From positions 1-42,932 of the forward strand of contig NZ_JACJSI010000059.1 in assembly GCF_014698065.1 (NCBI RefSeq): DNA of 42,932 bases. The letters run 5' to 3'. Shown one piece after another: positions 25,395-34,113 of the stretch (its first letter is position 1; each line of letters opens with the position of its first letter). The notes under the pieces are model-generated. The model was not told where the DNA came from. It did no database searches and saw only the letters and a list, made by a program, of their open reading frames with translations. Position numbers and translations under genes: made by a program. This stretch comes from Nostoc flagelliforme FACHB-838 (GTDB lineage Bacteria; Cyanobacteriota; Cyanobacteriia; Cyanobacteriales; Nostocaceae).

Positions 25395-25748
25395 AATATC
25401 AGTATTCAAGAAAGAACAGAAGATTTTGCAATAAGAGTTATCAAAGCTTATTCTGAGCTAAATAAAAGACCTTTTGACGACGCTGGCAAAATCTTGTCTA
25501 AACAATTTTTAAGAAGCGGGACATCAATAGGTGCAAACTGTTCAGAAGCTAAATATGCACAATCAAATAAAGACTTTATCAATAAGTATTCTATAGCCTT
25601 AAAGGAAGCCAATGAAACCCTTTATTGGATAAAAATAATGATAAAATCGGAGTTAGTGTCAAAATCAAAATTTCAAAATCTGATAGAAGAGAATGAAAGA
25701 ATTATTAAGATATTAACAACTTCAATCAACAAATTGAAAGAAAAATAA
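25395..25748 (+). CDS. Four-helix-bundle protein (S23/IVP type), start uncertain
   Basis: Helical protein of about 117 residues matching the four-helix-bundle family first seen as intervening-sequence proteins of 23S rRNA: SIQERTEDFAIRVIKAY at the start, SKQFLRSGTSIGANCSEA in the middle and a NEERIIKILTTSINKL-like end. The family domain starts at about 25395 (NISIQ), but no ATG, GTG or TTG lies just upstream in frame; the first candidate start is TTG at 25494, inside the domain. The start codon may have been lost, or a rare ATA or ATT may be used. AT-rich codon use differs from its neighbours. It lies between arrays of opposite heptamers inside the signalling cluster. Not part of a reverse-transcriptase element here. 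Confidence 0.6.
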   Translation, partial: NISIQERTEDFAIRVIKAYSELNKRPFDDAGKILSKQFLRSGTSIGANCSEAKYAQSNKDFINKYSIALKEANETLYWIKIMIKSELVSKSKFQNLIEENERIIKILTTSINKLKEK

Positions 25749-25758
25749 AAAATAATCC

Positions 25759-25814
25759 ACTCATTACTCATTACTCATTACTCATTACTCATTACTCATT
25801 ACTCATTACTCATT
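25759..25814 (-). repeat. Heptamer array ACTCATT, eight copies
   Basis: Eight exact ACTCATT units, the reverse complement of AATGAGT, so the inverse of the array at 25281-25322. It ends about 40 bases before the next kinase gene and so forms part of its leader. Confidence 0.9.
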
Positions 25815-25853
25815 TAATTTGGTTCTAATTATAAATGATTAACCGGACTTGAT

Positions 25854-28004
25854 ATGACAATCGTTTTCACCCTCGAAATCCAGTACGAACAGGATGTTGT
25901 GCAGGCTCGGCAGCGAACTCGTGAGATTGCAGAGCAATTGGGCTTTGCTGCCCAAGATCAGGCACGATTGGCAACGGCAGTTTCAGAAATTGCCCGTAAC
26001 GCCTTTCAGTATGCCAGAGGTGGAACCGTTGAATTTTCTGTGGCAGGAGAACCGCAAGCGTTTGTGATTCGGATTCAGGATCGGGGTAAGGGAATTCCTG
26101 ATCTGGCAGACGTTCTGGCAGGACGCTACACCTCTAGTACAGGAATGGGGCTAGGCATCATGGGTAGCCGCAAGCTGATGGATTTCTTTGAAATGGAATC
26201 GCTGCCAGGACAGGGAACAACGGTGGTGATGAGCAAAAAATTCTCGAAGCGCAGACCGACTTTTACTGATTCGCAATTGCAGCAGATTCGAGAAACTGTG
26301 ATGGAGCGATCGCCCCAGAATCCATATCAAGAGATCCAGCGACAAAACCAGGAATTACTGCGGGCAATGGCAGAGTTACGCAAGCGCGAGGAAGAATTGA
26401 CCCAGCTCAACCGGGAACTGGAAGATACCAATCGTGGTGTGGTTGCTCTCTACGCAGAACTGGACGAAAAGGCAAGTTCCTTGCAAAAGGTAAATGACCT
26501 AAAAACCCGCTTTCTCTCGAACATGAGCCATGAGTTTCGTACACCCCTCAACTCGATTCTGTCGCTTTCTCGGATGCTGTTAGCACGGATGGATGGCGAT
26601 TTGACCGTCGAGCAAGAAAAGCAGGTGACATTCATCCAAAAGGCGGCGAGCGGATTATCAGAAATGGTCAATGACTTGTTGGATTTGGCAAAGGTGGAAG
26701 CTGGAAAAATTGAAGTGCGTCCCAGTTCCTTTGAAGTTAGTGACTTGTTTGCTACTCTGCGGGGAATGCTGCGCCCATTATTGGTTCAAGACTGCTCTGT
26801 TGCGCTGATTGTGGAGGAACCTGAAGGCATAGCTCCACTTTATACTGATGAGGGCAAAGTCGCGCAAATACTGAGAAACTTTATCTCGAATGCGCTCAAA
26901 TTTACGGAGCAGGGAGAAGTGCGTGTAACGGCTGTGCAAAGGGGTCATACCGTGACATTCTCCGTGTCTGATACGGGGATCGGCATTGCGATCGCCGATC
27001 AAGACCGCATTTTTGAGGATTTTATTCAAATTGAGTCTTCTCTGCAAAAGCAGGTGAAGGGAACCGGGTTAGGATTGCCGTTATCACACAAGCTAGCGGA
27101 GCTACTCGGCGGTAGTATTTCGGTTAGAAGTAAGCCAGGTCAAGGCTCTACTTTTACAGTATCGATTCCGCTCATCTACCCATACACAACTGAATTTTCC
27201 ACCGTAGTACAGCCGCTTATATCACTTGAGACAACTAGGCTGCCCATTCTGGCGGTTGAAGATCATCCAGAAACACTATTTATTTACGAAAACCACCTTC
27301 AGCAGTCAACCTATCAATTAATTGCCACCCGCACCTTAGCTGAAGCAAGGCAAGTATTACAACAAGTCCGACCAGCAGCGATTATGCTAGATATTATGCT
27401 AGAAGGGCAAAACGGCTGGACGTTCTTGCGAGAACTCAAAGCAGATGAAATGACTTGCACCATCCCTATAGTCGTTATTACTATCATTGATAACGAGAAG
27501 CAAGCACTGGCACTAGGAGCTAACGGTTTTCTGATTAAGCCCGTAGACAGATTACAGCTATTAATCAAACTCAATACGCTAATTAATCAGAACAAGCCTC
27601 AAAAAATCTTGTTAATTGACGATGACCCCGCCTATCGGTATCTGATGAAACAGTTGTTAGTAAATACACCTTTGAGTATTTTAGAAGCCGCGAACGGACA
27701 GGAAGGGTTAGCGTTGGCACAATCTGAGCAACCGACTGCGATCGTGCTGGACTTGGAGATGCCAGAGATAAGCGGGTTCGATGTACTCAAACAGCTGAGG
27801 CATAATTCAGTCACTTCGTCAATTCCTGTAATTATCCACTCATCTGCCCAACTGGATGCAGAAGCGGACAGATGGTTAGCAAAACAAAGCATCGCTATTC
27901 TTCCTAAAGAAACAGGCTCTCAAGCAACGGCGAATGCCCAACTTCAAGATGCACTCGTCAAAGCCGGGCTTGTTCTAGAGGTTTCAGGGGGAATTCATGT
28001 CTGA
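25854..28004 (+). CDS. Hybrid histidine kinase with N-terminal RsbT-like ATPase domain and two receiver domains
   Basis: 716 residues. Residues 1-130 are an RsbT-like GHKL domain (EIARNAFQYARGG with Asn49, IQDRGKGI, SSTGMGLGIMGSRKL). A coiled coil follows (155-215). The HisKA domain has His226 in SNMSHEFRTPLNS, and the kinase ATPase has NALKFTEQG, SDTGIGI and GTGLGLPL. Then two receivers: one with Asp513 in LDIMLEGQNGW and Lys562 in IKPVD, the second with the acidic IDDD (588-591) and Asp633 in LDLEMPEISGF. The protein therefore joins partner-switch and phosphorelay modules. It overlaps the next gene by 8 bases, so the two are co-translated. Confidence 0.9.
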   Translation: MTIVFTLEIQYEQDVVQARQRTREIAEQLGFAAQDQARLATAVSEIARNAFQYARGGTVEFSVAGEPQAFVIRIQDRGKGIPDLADVLAGRYTSSTGMGLGIMGSRKLMDFFEMESLPGQGTTVVMSKKFSKRRPTFTDSQLQQIRETVMERSPQNPYQEIQRQNQELLRAMAELRKREEELTQLNRELEDTNRGVVALYAELDEKASSLQKVNDLKTRFLSNMSHEFRTPLNSILSLSRMLLARMDGDLTVEQEKQVTFIQKAASGLSEMVNDLLDLAKVEAGKIEVRPSSFEVSDLFATLRGMLRPLLVQDCSVALIVEEPEGIAPLYTDEGKVAQILRNFISNALKFTEQGEVRVTAVQRGHTVTFSVSDTGIGIAIADQDRIFEDFIQIESSLQKQVKGTGLGLPLSHKLAELLGGSISVRSKPGQGSTFTVSIPLIYPYTTEFSTVVQPLISLETTRLPILAVEDHPETLFIYENHLQQSTYQLIATRTLAEARQVLQQVRPAAIMLDIMLEGQNGWTFLRELKADEMTCTIPIVVITIIDNEKQALALGANGFLIKPVDRLQLLIKLNTLINQNKPQKILLIDDDPAYRYLMKQLLVNTPLSILEAANGQEGLALAQSEQPTAIVLDLEMPEISGFDVLKQLRHNSVTSSIPVIIHSSAQLDAEADRWLAKQSIAILPKETGSQATANAQLQDALVKAGLVLEVSGGIHV

Positions 28005-29973
28005 GCCACAAGTTACAATTCTCCATGTGGATGATAACGAAGCCAATCGTTACGTTGTGATCCGGATTTTGCAAGATGCAGGCTTTAGGGTTGTGGAAGC
28101 AGCAACCGGAGCAGAAGGATTAAAGGCAGTTGTTGAGCATCTCCCTGCTCTGGTGATTTTGGATGTCAAATTACCCGATATTACAGGCTTTGAAGTTTGT
28201 CGCCAAATTAAGGCAAATCCCGAAACTGCTTTTATTCCTGTGCTACACCTTTCGGCAAGTTTTGTTCAAAGTCAAGATAAAGCAGAAGGCTTAGACAGTG
28301 GTGCTGATGCTTATCTTATACAACCTGTTGAACCTATTGAACTGGTGGCTACAGTGCGATCGCTGCTGCGAATTCGACGGGCAGAGGAAGCAGCTTTATC
28401 TTCAGCACGAGAGTGGCAAACGACTTTTGACTCCATCAATGACGGTGTATGTCTAGTAGACAAAGAAGGCAGAGTGTTGCGCTGTAATCGAGCGATGATG
28501 CAACTCGTTTACAAGCCTTATAGCGAAATTTTAGGTCGCACCTACTATGAGTTGATTAACGTAAAATGGGGAATTGGGGACGGTATTTGCTTTCACCGTG
28601 CTACAGAAACTCACCAACGGCAGGTTTTAGAAGTTCAGTCTCAAGACAGATGGTTTAGTAAAACTATCGACCCAGTACTTGATGAGCATGGGACTCTCAC
28701 AGGTGCTGTTTTTATCCTATCCGATATTACCGAACGTAAGCGTGCAGAAGCTTTAATGCAAGAGCAGAACGATCGCCTTAATCGGCTGATGGTCTCTTTG
28801 CAGGAACAGACTGAACAAGCGCAGCAAGCAAACCGCATCAAAGATGAATTTTTAGCAGTGCTGTCTCATGAATTGCGATCGCCCTTAAATCCGATTCTGG
28901 GATGGACAAAAATCTTACAAACCAGCCAGCAAAACGCAGCTAAAACTCAGTATGCACTGGAAACGATCGAGCGCAATGCCAAGCTGCAAGCACAACTGAT
29001 CGAAGATTTGCTTGATGTGTCGCGCATTCTCCAAGGCAAATTGAGCTTGAAAACAGTTCCAGTTAGTCTAACTTTTACAATCAAAGCTGCGCTGGAAACG
29101 GTGCGGCTTGCTGCTGAAGCTAAATCTATTCAGATTAAGACAATATTTGAACCAAACGTTGAGCAAGTGTTAGGTGATTCTGGTCGCCTGCAACAGGTTG
29201 TTTGGAATCTGCTTACCAACGCTATTAAATTTACCTCACAGGGTGGTCAAGTCGAGGTGCAGTTAGAGACAGTAAAAGAATTAGATACTCATCCTGATGA
29301 ATACGCTCAAATCACTGTCAGCGATACTGGTAGGGGGATCTCTGGTGACTTTCTGCCTTATGTCTTTGACTACTTCCGCCAAGCCGATGGTACAACAACC
29401 CGACAATTTGGGGGGTTAGGCTTAGGGTTAGCGATCGTGCGTTATTTGGTTGAATTGCATGGGGGAACTGTTCAGGCAGCAAGTCCCGGAGAAGGGCAAG
29501 GAGCAACGTTTACAGTTAAGCTGCCACTCATCCCTACGGCAAAATTGAATCACAATGATATTGTGCCTGATAATTTCTCAGACTTTAATTTTCATGGATT
29601 GCAAGCACTGCTAGTAGACGATGACACAGATTCACGAGAGGTGATTGCCTTCTTGTTAGAAGAGCATGGCTTTCAAGTGACTCAAGCTCAATCAGCATAC
29701 GATGCTCTGAGCATTTTGGAGCAAGCAAAATTTGATTTGCTAATCAGTGATATTGGTATGCCCGATATGGATGGCTACACACTAATTCGTCAAATTAGAA
29801 AGCTCTCACCTTCCAGAGGCGAAGAAATTCCAGCGATCGCCCTCACAGCTTATGCTGGAGAGATTAATCAACAACTTGCAATAGCGGCTGGATTTCAACA
29901 GCATATTTCTAAACCAATCGACCCAGAGATACTAATGCGGCTTATTTTAGATACATTAGGGGTACGGCAATAA
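27997..29973 (+). CDS. Hybrid histidine kinase: receiver-PAS-kinase-receiver
   Basis: 658 residues. The N-terminal receiver (5-125) has HVDDNEANR with Asp56 in LDVKLPDITG; its usual Lys is replaced by Gln109 in LIQPVEP. A PAS domain follows (about 140-245; NDGVCLVDKEGRVL), then a coiled coil, HisKA with His291 (VLSHELRSPLNPI), the kinase ATPase with NAIKFTSQGG, SDTGRGI and GGLGLGLAIV, and a C-terminal receiver with DDDTDSRE, SDIGMPDMDG and SKPID. It starts inside the end of the upstream kinase gene. It is probably the last gene of the set; the next features are repeats and minus-strand genes. Confidence 0.92.
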   Translation: MSEPQVTILHVDDNEANRYVVIRILQDAGFRVVEAATGAEGLKAVVEHLPALVILDVKLPDITGFEVCRQIKANPETAFIPVLHLSASFVQSQDKAEGLDSGADAYLIQPVEPIELVATVRSLLRIRRAEEAALSSAREWQTTFDSINDGVCLVDKEGRVLRCNRAMMQLVYKPYSEILGRTYYELINVKWGIGDGICFHRATETHQRQVLEVQSQDRWFSKTIDPVLDEHGTLTGAVFILSDITERKRAEALMQEQNDRLNRLMVSLQEQTEQAQQANRIKDEFLAVLSHELRSPLNPILGWTKILQTSQQNAAKTQYALETIERNAKLQAQLIEDLLDVSRILQGKLSLKTVPVSLTFTIKAALETVRLAAEAKSIQIKTIFEPNVEQVLGDSGRLQQVVWNLLTNAIKFTSQGGQVEVQLETVKELDTHPDEYAQITVSDTGRGISGDFLPYVFDYFRQADGTTTRQFGGLGLGLAIVRYLVELHGGTVQAASPGEGQGATFTVKLPLIPTAKLNHNDIVPDNFSDFNFHGLQALLVDDDTDSREVIAFLLEEHGFQVTQAQSAYDALSILEQAKFDLLISDIGMPDMDGYTLIRQIRKLSPSRGEEIPAIALTAYAGEINQQLAIAAGFQQHISKPIDPEILMRLILDTLGVRQ

Positions 29974-30418
29974 TTGAGAAAAATTTTGCCATAGCTATAT
30001 CTGCCCCAATCTCACACTTGCGATCGCAAGGTACGTTTGTATTCTTTGAATTGTCGTTGCGAGAGACAATAACTCTAAGCTAATCGTTATTTAAATTGCA
30101 CCATTTTTATGGTGATAAAAGCTGCAAACCCTCTCCCCTGCTCCCTGCTCCCTGCCCCCCTGCGATCTCAATGTGCAAATTAAATGCTTAACAGCTTACT
30201 ACAGTAGCCCTAGTTTTTCATGCTCTTATTTTGGCGAAGGTATTGCTATTAGCGATCGCGATCGCACCCTTTTCATTCAATAAATAATCTTCATTGAACG
30301 CGAATAAAACCTGATTACGTTTTCATGTATTTGAACCACACCTATTGTAGGGGCGCAAGTCCTTGCGTCCCTAGCGCGCGATCTATTTACCTACTCTGTC
30401 GATCGAGCAAACCATTCA
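29974..30418. other. Intergenic stretch with short repeats
   Basis: About 440 bases after the kinase genes. It holds a CTGCTCCC-type short tandem repeat (30135-30165), overlapping GCGATCGC octamers (30255-30267) and a hairpin around GTAGGGGCGCAAG / CTTGCGTCCCTA (30346-30373). No gene recognised. Confidence 0.5.
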
Positions 30419-30545
30419 TATCATGTTCGACTTAATACTTATGTTATTGCGAGCGTAGCGCGGCAATCCCAAACCTTTGCGATTGCTTCATTCCACTTCG
30501 TTGCATTCGCAATGACATATTATAAGTGATTTGCCGAACATGATA
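30419..30545 (-). mobile_element. MITE, copy B (127 bp)
   Basis: Same length, ends (TATCATGTTCG / CGAACATGATA) and interior as copy A at 21931-22057, but in the opposite orientation. It ends 10 bases from the stop codon of the OprB remnant on the minus strand. Interior: rows TTTGCGATTGC and CAATGACAT. Confidence 0.85.
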
Positions 30546-30555
30546 TCACATCCAG

Positions 30556-31089
30556 TTAAAAATCGAACGTTGTCCGAAGCACACCTACATATTGCGTATC
30601 ATTTCTGGTGTCGTTTTCCGGGTTGAGAATTACCCAAAAACCAGGAGTAACTGAGATGTTGTGGTTTAGGCGGTAACGATAGAATGCTTCGATATGAAAA
30701 GCGTTATCTCGTTCTTGACGAACATCACTGTTAGAGACACGCGGCGGTATCCCAAAGAGAATTCCCGGCAAGTTACCCTCACCTCCCACATCAGGAAACG
30801 ACACACCAATCGCGCCAAACCAGACATTGGCATTGTCACCACTGTTGACAAATAGAGAGTCCGTTCCACCCCTGCCATTGGAAATATCACTAAAACCAGA
30901 GTTCTTGGCATTTGCCCAAATATATCCACCCCAACCGTGGATTTGGAAATTCGGGGAGAAGCGATAGAATCCCTGTGCGCCGACGATATCGTTGGAAGTA
31001 GCAATGTTGTTGCCAAAGGGAGCGTTTGACAGGGCGCTACCCGTCCCAGCTGTGACATCGACTAGTCCAGCAGGGGCTATGATATCAAC
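30556..31089 (-). pseudogene. oprB: OprB carbohydrate porin, C-terminal remnant
   Basis: An open frame of about 177 codons without a start, bounded upstream by a TAA. It reads like the C-terminal half of a cyanobacterial OprB porin: APAGLVDVTAGTGSAL, FYRFSPNFQIHGWGGYIWA, then HIEAFYRYRLNHNISVTPGF and the end GVLRTTFDF, a typical last strand with Phe at the C-terminus. The usual N-terminal signal peptide, SLH domain and coiled coil are missing. Full-length OprB of this kind is about 500-550 residues, so roughly two thirds are lost. In N. punctiforme, oprB genes stand next to glcP and frt genes, and it is last in the minus-strand sugar set here. Not functional as it stands, unless another copy elsewhere supplies the porin. 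Confidence 0.78.
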
Positions 31090-31230
31090 TTAAAATAATC
31101 CTCTACTTGCGATCGCAGCCTGGTTATGCCGATGTCTGCAAAATAGCATCAGGTATCCCAAATAAATGCAAAGCTTGGTCTATCATGTGCTTTAAATGTT
31201 CCAACTACTACACAAAATTAATTTTGATAA

Positions 31231-31277
31231 GTTCGTAGTAAGGACTTTCGTTTTTGGCTTTAGCGCTCACTACGAAC
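31231..31277. repeat. Hairpin with GTTCGTAGT arms
   Basis: Arms GTTCGTAGT (31231-31239) and ACTACGAAC (31269-31277), exact inverses, with a 29-base interior. It lies just past the stop of glcP and is related to the repeat at 2096-2153. It could act as a transcript end for glcP. Confidence 0.65.
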
Positions 31278-31317
31278 CCAATCAAGTTGTCTTGGCAGAG
31301 TAGTAAATGGATGCCAA

Positions 31318-32718
31318 TTACATATCTTCTAACTCAATTCCTTTGGTTTCTTTAACAAAGAAGAGAATGAAAAATAACGACGTAGCTGCTGCAATTGTAT
31401 AGAGTCCATAGGCAGAACCTAGACCGAAATATTGCAGTATGGGAGGAAATGTCGTGGAAATTAGGAAATTTGCAACCCATTGCATGGCAGCAGCAATTGA
31501 AAGTGCAGCAGCTCGAATTTTGTTATTAAACATTTCTCCCAACAGCACCCAAACCACTGGCCCCCAGGAGAAACCAAAGCAAAATACATAGAGGTTGGCT
31601 GCGATGAGAGCCACAGTACCTACGCTTCCGGTAAGATTTGGATTTCCAGCAGCATCGAGGGGAGCATTGCCAAAAAGATAAGCCATCGTCCCCAAAGTAA
31701 AGGTCATGCCGATTGACCCTAGTATCAGTAAGGGCTTGCGACCAAATTTATCTACAAAGGCGATCGCAATCAGTGTTGTAATAATATTGACGGCTCCAGT
31801 AATCACCGTAATTGTTAGGGAATCTTTTTCTGAGAACCCGACGGCACGCCACAAAACGCTGCTGTAGTAGAAGATGACATTAATACCAACAAATTGCTGT
31901 AATACAGATAAGCCTATTCCTATCCAAACAATCCGAAGGAGTCCACCATTTCTGCTTAAGAGGTCAGAAAATCTGGGTTCGCGTTCTCGAAGCACTGTCT
32001 GCCGAATTTCATCGATTTTTGCCAGCACATCACCGCCCAAAATCTTAGCCAGAACGTTAGCAGCTTCTGGTTCCCGCCCTTGAGCAACCAAGTACCGGGG
32101 AGATTCGGGAATCATTAAAGCTGACATTCCATAAAGTATGGCTGGAGGAATTTCTGTCCAAAACATCCAGCGCCAAGCGGCTATACCAAACAAAAACGGC
32201 GACTCGGCTGAACCTGCTGATACAGCAATAAAGTAGTCGCATATAAGTGCAATAAAAATTCCAATTACGATCGCTAATTGTTGCAGAGATCCTAATCTTC
32301 CCCGCAAATGGCTAGGAGAACACTCGGCGATATAAGCTGGGGCGATGACGCTAGCAGTACCAACTGCAATACCACCCAACAGCCGCCAAAAGATAAAATC
32401 CCAAATTCCAAAGGCAATCCCGGAGCCAATGGCACTGATGGTAAATAACACCGAAGCTGCTACCATTGCCTTGACTCGACCATAACGGTCGGCAATTTTC
32501 CCTGCATAGAAGGCTCCTATCGCAGACCCTAACAATGCTAGGGACACGGCAAGACCCGTTAACACACTGTTGGCGTTAAAGGCTTTGGCAAGAGCGCCAA
32601 CCGCGCCGTTGATGACTGCGGTATCAAAACCGAACAGAAAACCGCCGAGGGCAGCAGCACCAGCAATCAAAACGACATAAAATGTGCTGGATTTACGACG
32701 AGTAGTAGTGGAGGTCAT
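31318..32718 (-). CDS. glcP: Sugar:proton symporter of the MFS, glucose permease
   Basis: Glucose/hexose permease of the inner membrane, 466 residues, 12 membrane segments. Sugar-porter motifs in order: GFLFGFDTAVINGA (first helix), GKIADRYGR, LRGRLGSLQQL, PESPRYL, QQFVGINVIFYYS, VDKFGRKPL, GPVVWVLLGEMFNNKIR and the final ETKGIELEDM. Closely resembles cyanobacterial GlcP. In N. punctiforme GlcP is needed for plant symbiosis and takes up glucose (from memory of published work). It follows frtC in the same direction, 396 bases apart, with a repeat array between; a separate promoter is likely. Confidence 0.9.
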   Translation of the reverse strand: MTSTTTRRKSSTFYVVLIAGAAALGGFLFGFDTAVINGAVGALAKAFNANSVLTGLAVSLALLGSAIGAFYAGKIADRYGRVKAMVAASVLFTISAIGSGIAFGIWDFIFWRLLGGIAVGTASVIAPAYIAECSPSHLRGRLGSLQQLAIVIGIFIALICDYFIAVSAGSAESPFLFGIAAWRWMFWTEIPPAILYGMSALMIPESPRYLVAQGREPEAANVLAKILGGDVLAKIDEIRQTVLREREPRFSDLLSRNGGLLRIVWIGIGLSVLQQFVGINVIFYYSSVLWRAVGFSEKDSLTITVITGAVNIITTLIAIAFVDKFGRKPLLILGSIGMTFTLGTMAYLFGNAPLDAAGNPNLTGSVGTVALIAANLYVFCFGFSWGPVVWVLLGEMFNNKIRAAALSIAAAMQWVANFLISTTFPPILQYFGLGSAYGLYTIAAATSLFFILFFVKETKGIELEDM

Positions 32719-32756
32719 AATTTATATATTTATTATTGGGGATTGGGCATTGGGGG

Positions 32757-32870
32757 CAATACGGTTCGGATAAGCATTTCCTTGTGGTCTGGGGAAAGGG
32801 GAAAGGGGAAGGGGTAAAGGGTAAAGGATGTATTCAAAACCTTTCCCCTTTAACCGAATCGTGAGAAAGT
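32757..32870. repeat. Palindromic purine/pyrimidine hairpin element
   Basis: Starts CAATACGGTTCGG (32757-32769) and ends AACCGAATCGTGA (32858-32870), roughly inverse. Inner GGGGAAAGGGGAAAGGGG and CCTTTCCCCTTTAACC arms resemble those of the element at 5971-6083, whose ends are also CAATAC-like. It sits upstream of glcP. Confidence 0.55.
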
Positions 32871-32899
32871 GGGGAACAGGGAGCTGGAGAGTAGAGAGC

Positions 32900-33067
32900 A
32901 AAGGCTCATTAATGGAGTTCAAAGGCTCATTAACGGAGTTCAAAGGCTCATTAACGGAGTTCAAAGACTCATTAATGGAGTTCAAAGGCTCATTAACGGA
33001 GTTCAAAGACTCATTAATGGAGTTCAAAGGCTCATTAATGGAGTTTAAAGGCTCATTAACGGAGTTC
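32900..33067. repeat. 21-bp tandem array, eight copies
   Basis: Eight units of AAAGGCTCATTAAYGGAGTT plus C, with AAAGACTC variants, then a partial ninth (from 33068). The period is 21, giving open frames on both strands (Asn-Ser-Ile/Val-Asn-Glu-Pro-Leu repeat), which I do not regard as genes. It lies between frtC and glcP. Confidence 0.9.
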
Positions 33068-33114
33068 AAAGACTCATCCCCTATTCATTCTCAATGCCCA
33101 AATACATTGATTCT

Positions 33115-34113
33115 TCAACGTCTGGAACGTCTGCGGAGTCTATCAATGGTTACTGCCAAAATAATTACTAGTCCTTTGACGACTAATTGCCAGAAATAAG
33201 ATAGGTTCAACAAGGTTAAACCGTTGTTGAGAATAGCAATAATTAATGCACCGAGAAGTGTGCCGCCAATAGTACCAATACCGCCTGTAAAGCTGGTTCC
33301 ACCAAGAATAACAGCTGCGATCGCATCTAATTCGTAACCTTGACCTATTACGCCACTAGCACTATAAAGACGGCTAGCACTCATGATTCCTGCTAAACCT
33401 GCCAGTAATCCGCTAATACCATAGACGAATAGCAACACCCGATTAACTTTAATCCCTGTTAATCTGGCTGCCCGCTCGTTACCACCAACGGCATATATCT
33501 GCACTCCTAAAACAGTTTGCCGCAACACAAACCAGCTAACGATTACAGTCAGTAGCGCAATTATCACTAGCCACGGCAGGGGGCCGACATAATCATTACC
33601 CACCCAAGCAAAATTGATGTCTCGGTTAATCACGGTTGTACCTTTGGCAACCAAGAAGGCTACACCCCGCAAGGCAGTCAGTGAACCCAAGGTGACAATA
33701 AAAGGTGGCACATCTAAAAAGGTGATGAGAGCGCCGTTGACTAAGCCTAAAAGCAATCCTGCTAGCAATGCAGCAGGCACAGCTGCCCAACTTAAAGCCG
33801 GCAGTAGTGATACCAACAAGGCAACTACGGCAGAAACAGCTAAGATTGACCCAACAGAAAGGTCAATACCTCCGGTGAGAATCACAAAGGTCATTCCTGT
33901 CGCCAGCACAATATTGATTGATGACTGACGCAAGATATTAACGATGTTACCGCCTGTGAGGAAGTTGGGCGAAAGGAGTGCAAATAAGATGCAGATAATT
34001 ATCAGGATTGGCAGAATACCCGCAACTTCCAACAGGGTACTAATTGATTTCCGGTTGCGGGATGCGGGATTGCTGCCTATTTTATTGGCAGGTGGTCTGA
34101 CTGTCTGACTCAT
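33115..34113 (-). CDS. frtC: Fructose-type sugar ABC transporter permease
   Basis: 332 residues. CUT2 permease with a hydrophilic N-terminus, then about eight to ten membrane segments. Family stretches include GMTFVILTGGIDLSVGSILAVSA, VGGNERAARLTGI and LDAIAAVILGGTSFTGG. Its start overlaps the stop of frtB by 4 bases (ATGA), so it is co-translated. Specificity for fructose is inferred from similarity to frtABC of Anabaena variabilis and Nostoc; ribose-type importers look alike and cannot be excluded by sequence alone. Confidence 0.85.
   Translation of the reverse strand: MSQTVRPPANKIGSNPASRNRKSISTLLEVAGILPILIIICILFALLSPNFLTGGNIVNILRQSSINIVLATGMTFVILTGGIDLSVGSILAVSAVVALLVSLLPALSWAAVPAALLAGLLLGLVNGALITFLDVPPFIVTLGSLTALRGVAFLVAKGTTVINRDINFAWVGNDYVGPLPWLVIIALLTVIVSWFVLRQTVLGVQIYAVGGNERAARLTGIKVNRVLLFVYGISGLLAGLAGIMSASRLYSASGVIGQGYELDAIAAVILGGTSFTGGIGTIGGTLLGALIIAILNNGLTLLNLSYFWQLVVKGLVIILAVTIDRLRRRSRR

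Noticed and set aside
25395..25748. Accessory protein of a diversity-generating retroelement
   Set aside because: The fold is shared with Avd, but no reverse transcriptase or template/variable repeats lie nearby.
32722..33199. Open frames with Asn-Ser-Ile-Asn-Glu-Pro-Leu or Glu-Phe-Lys-Gly-Ser-Leu repeats
   Set aside because: Same effect of a 21-base unit; parts lie over hairpin elements and the end of frtC.
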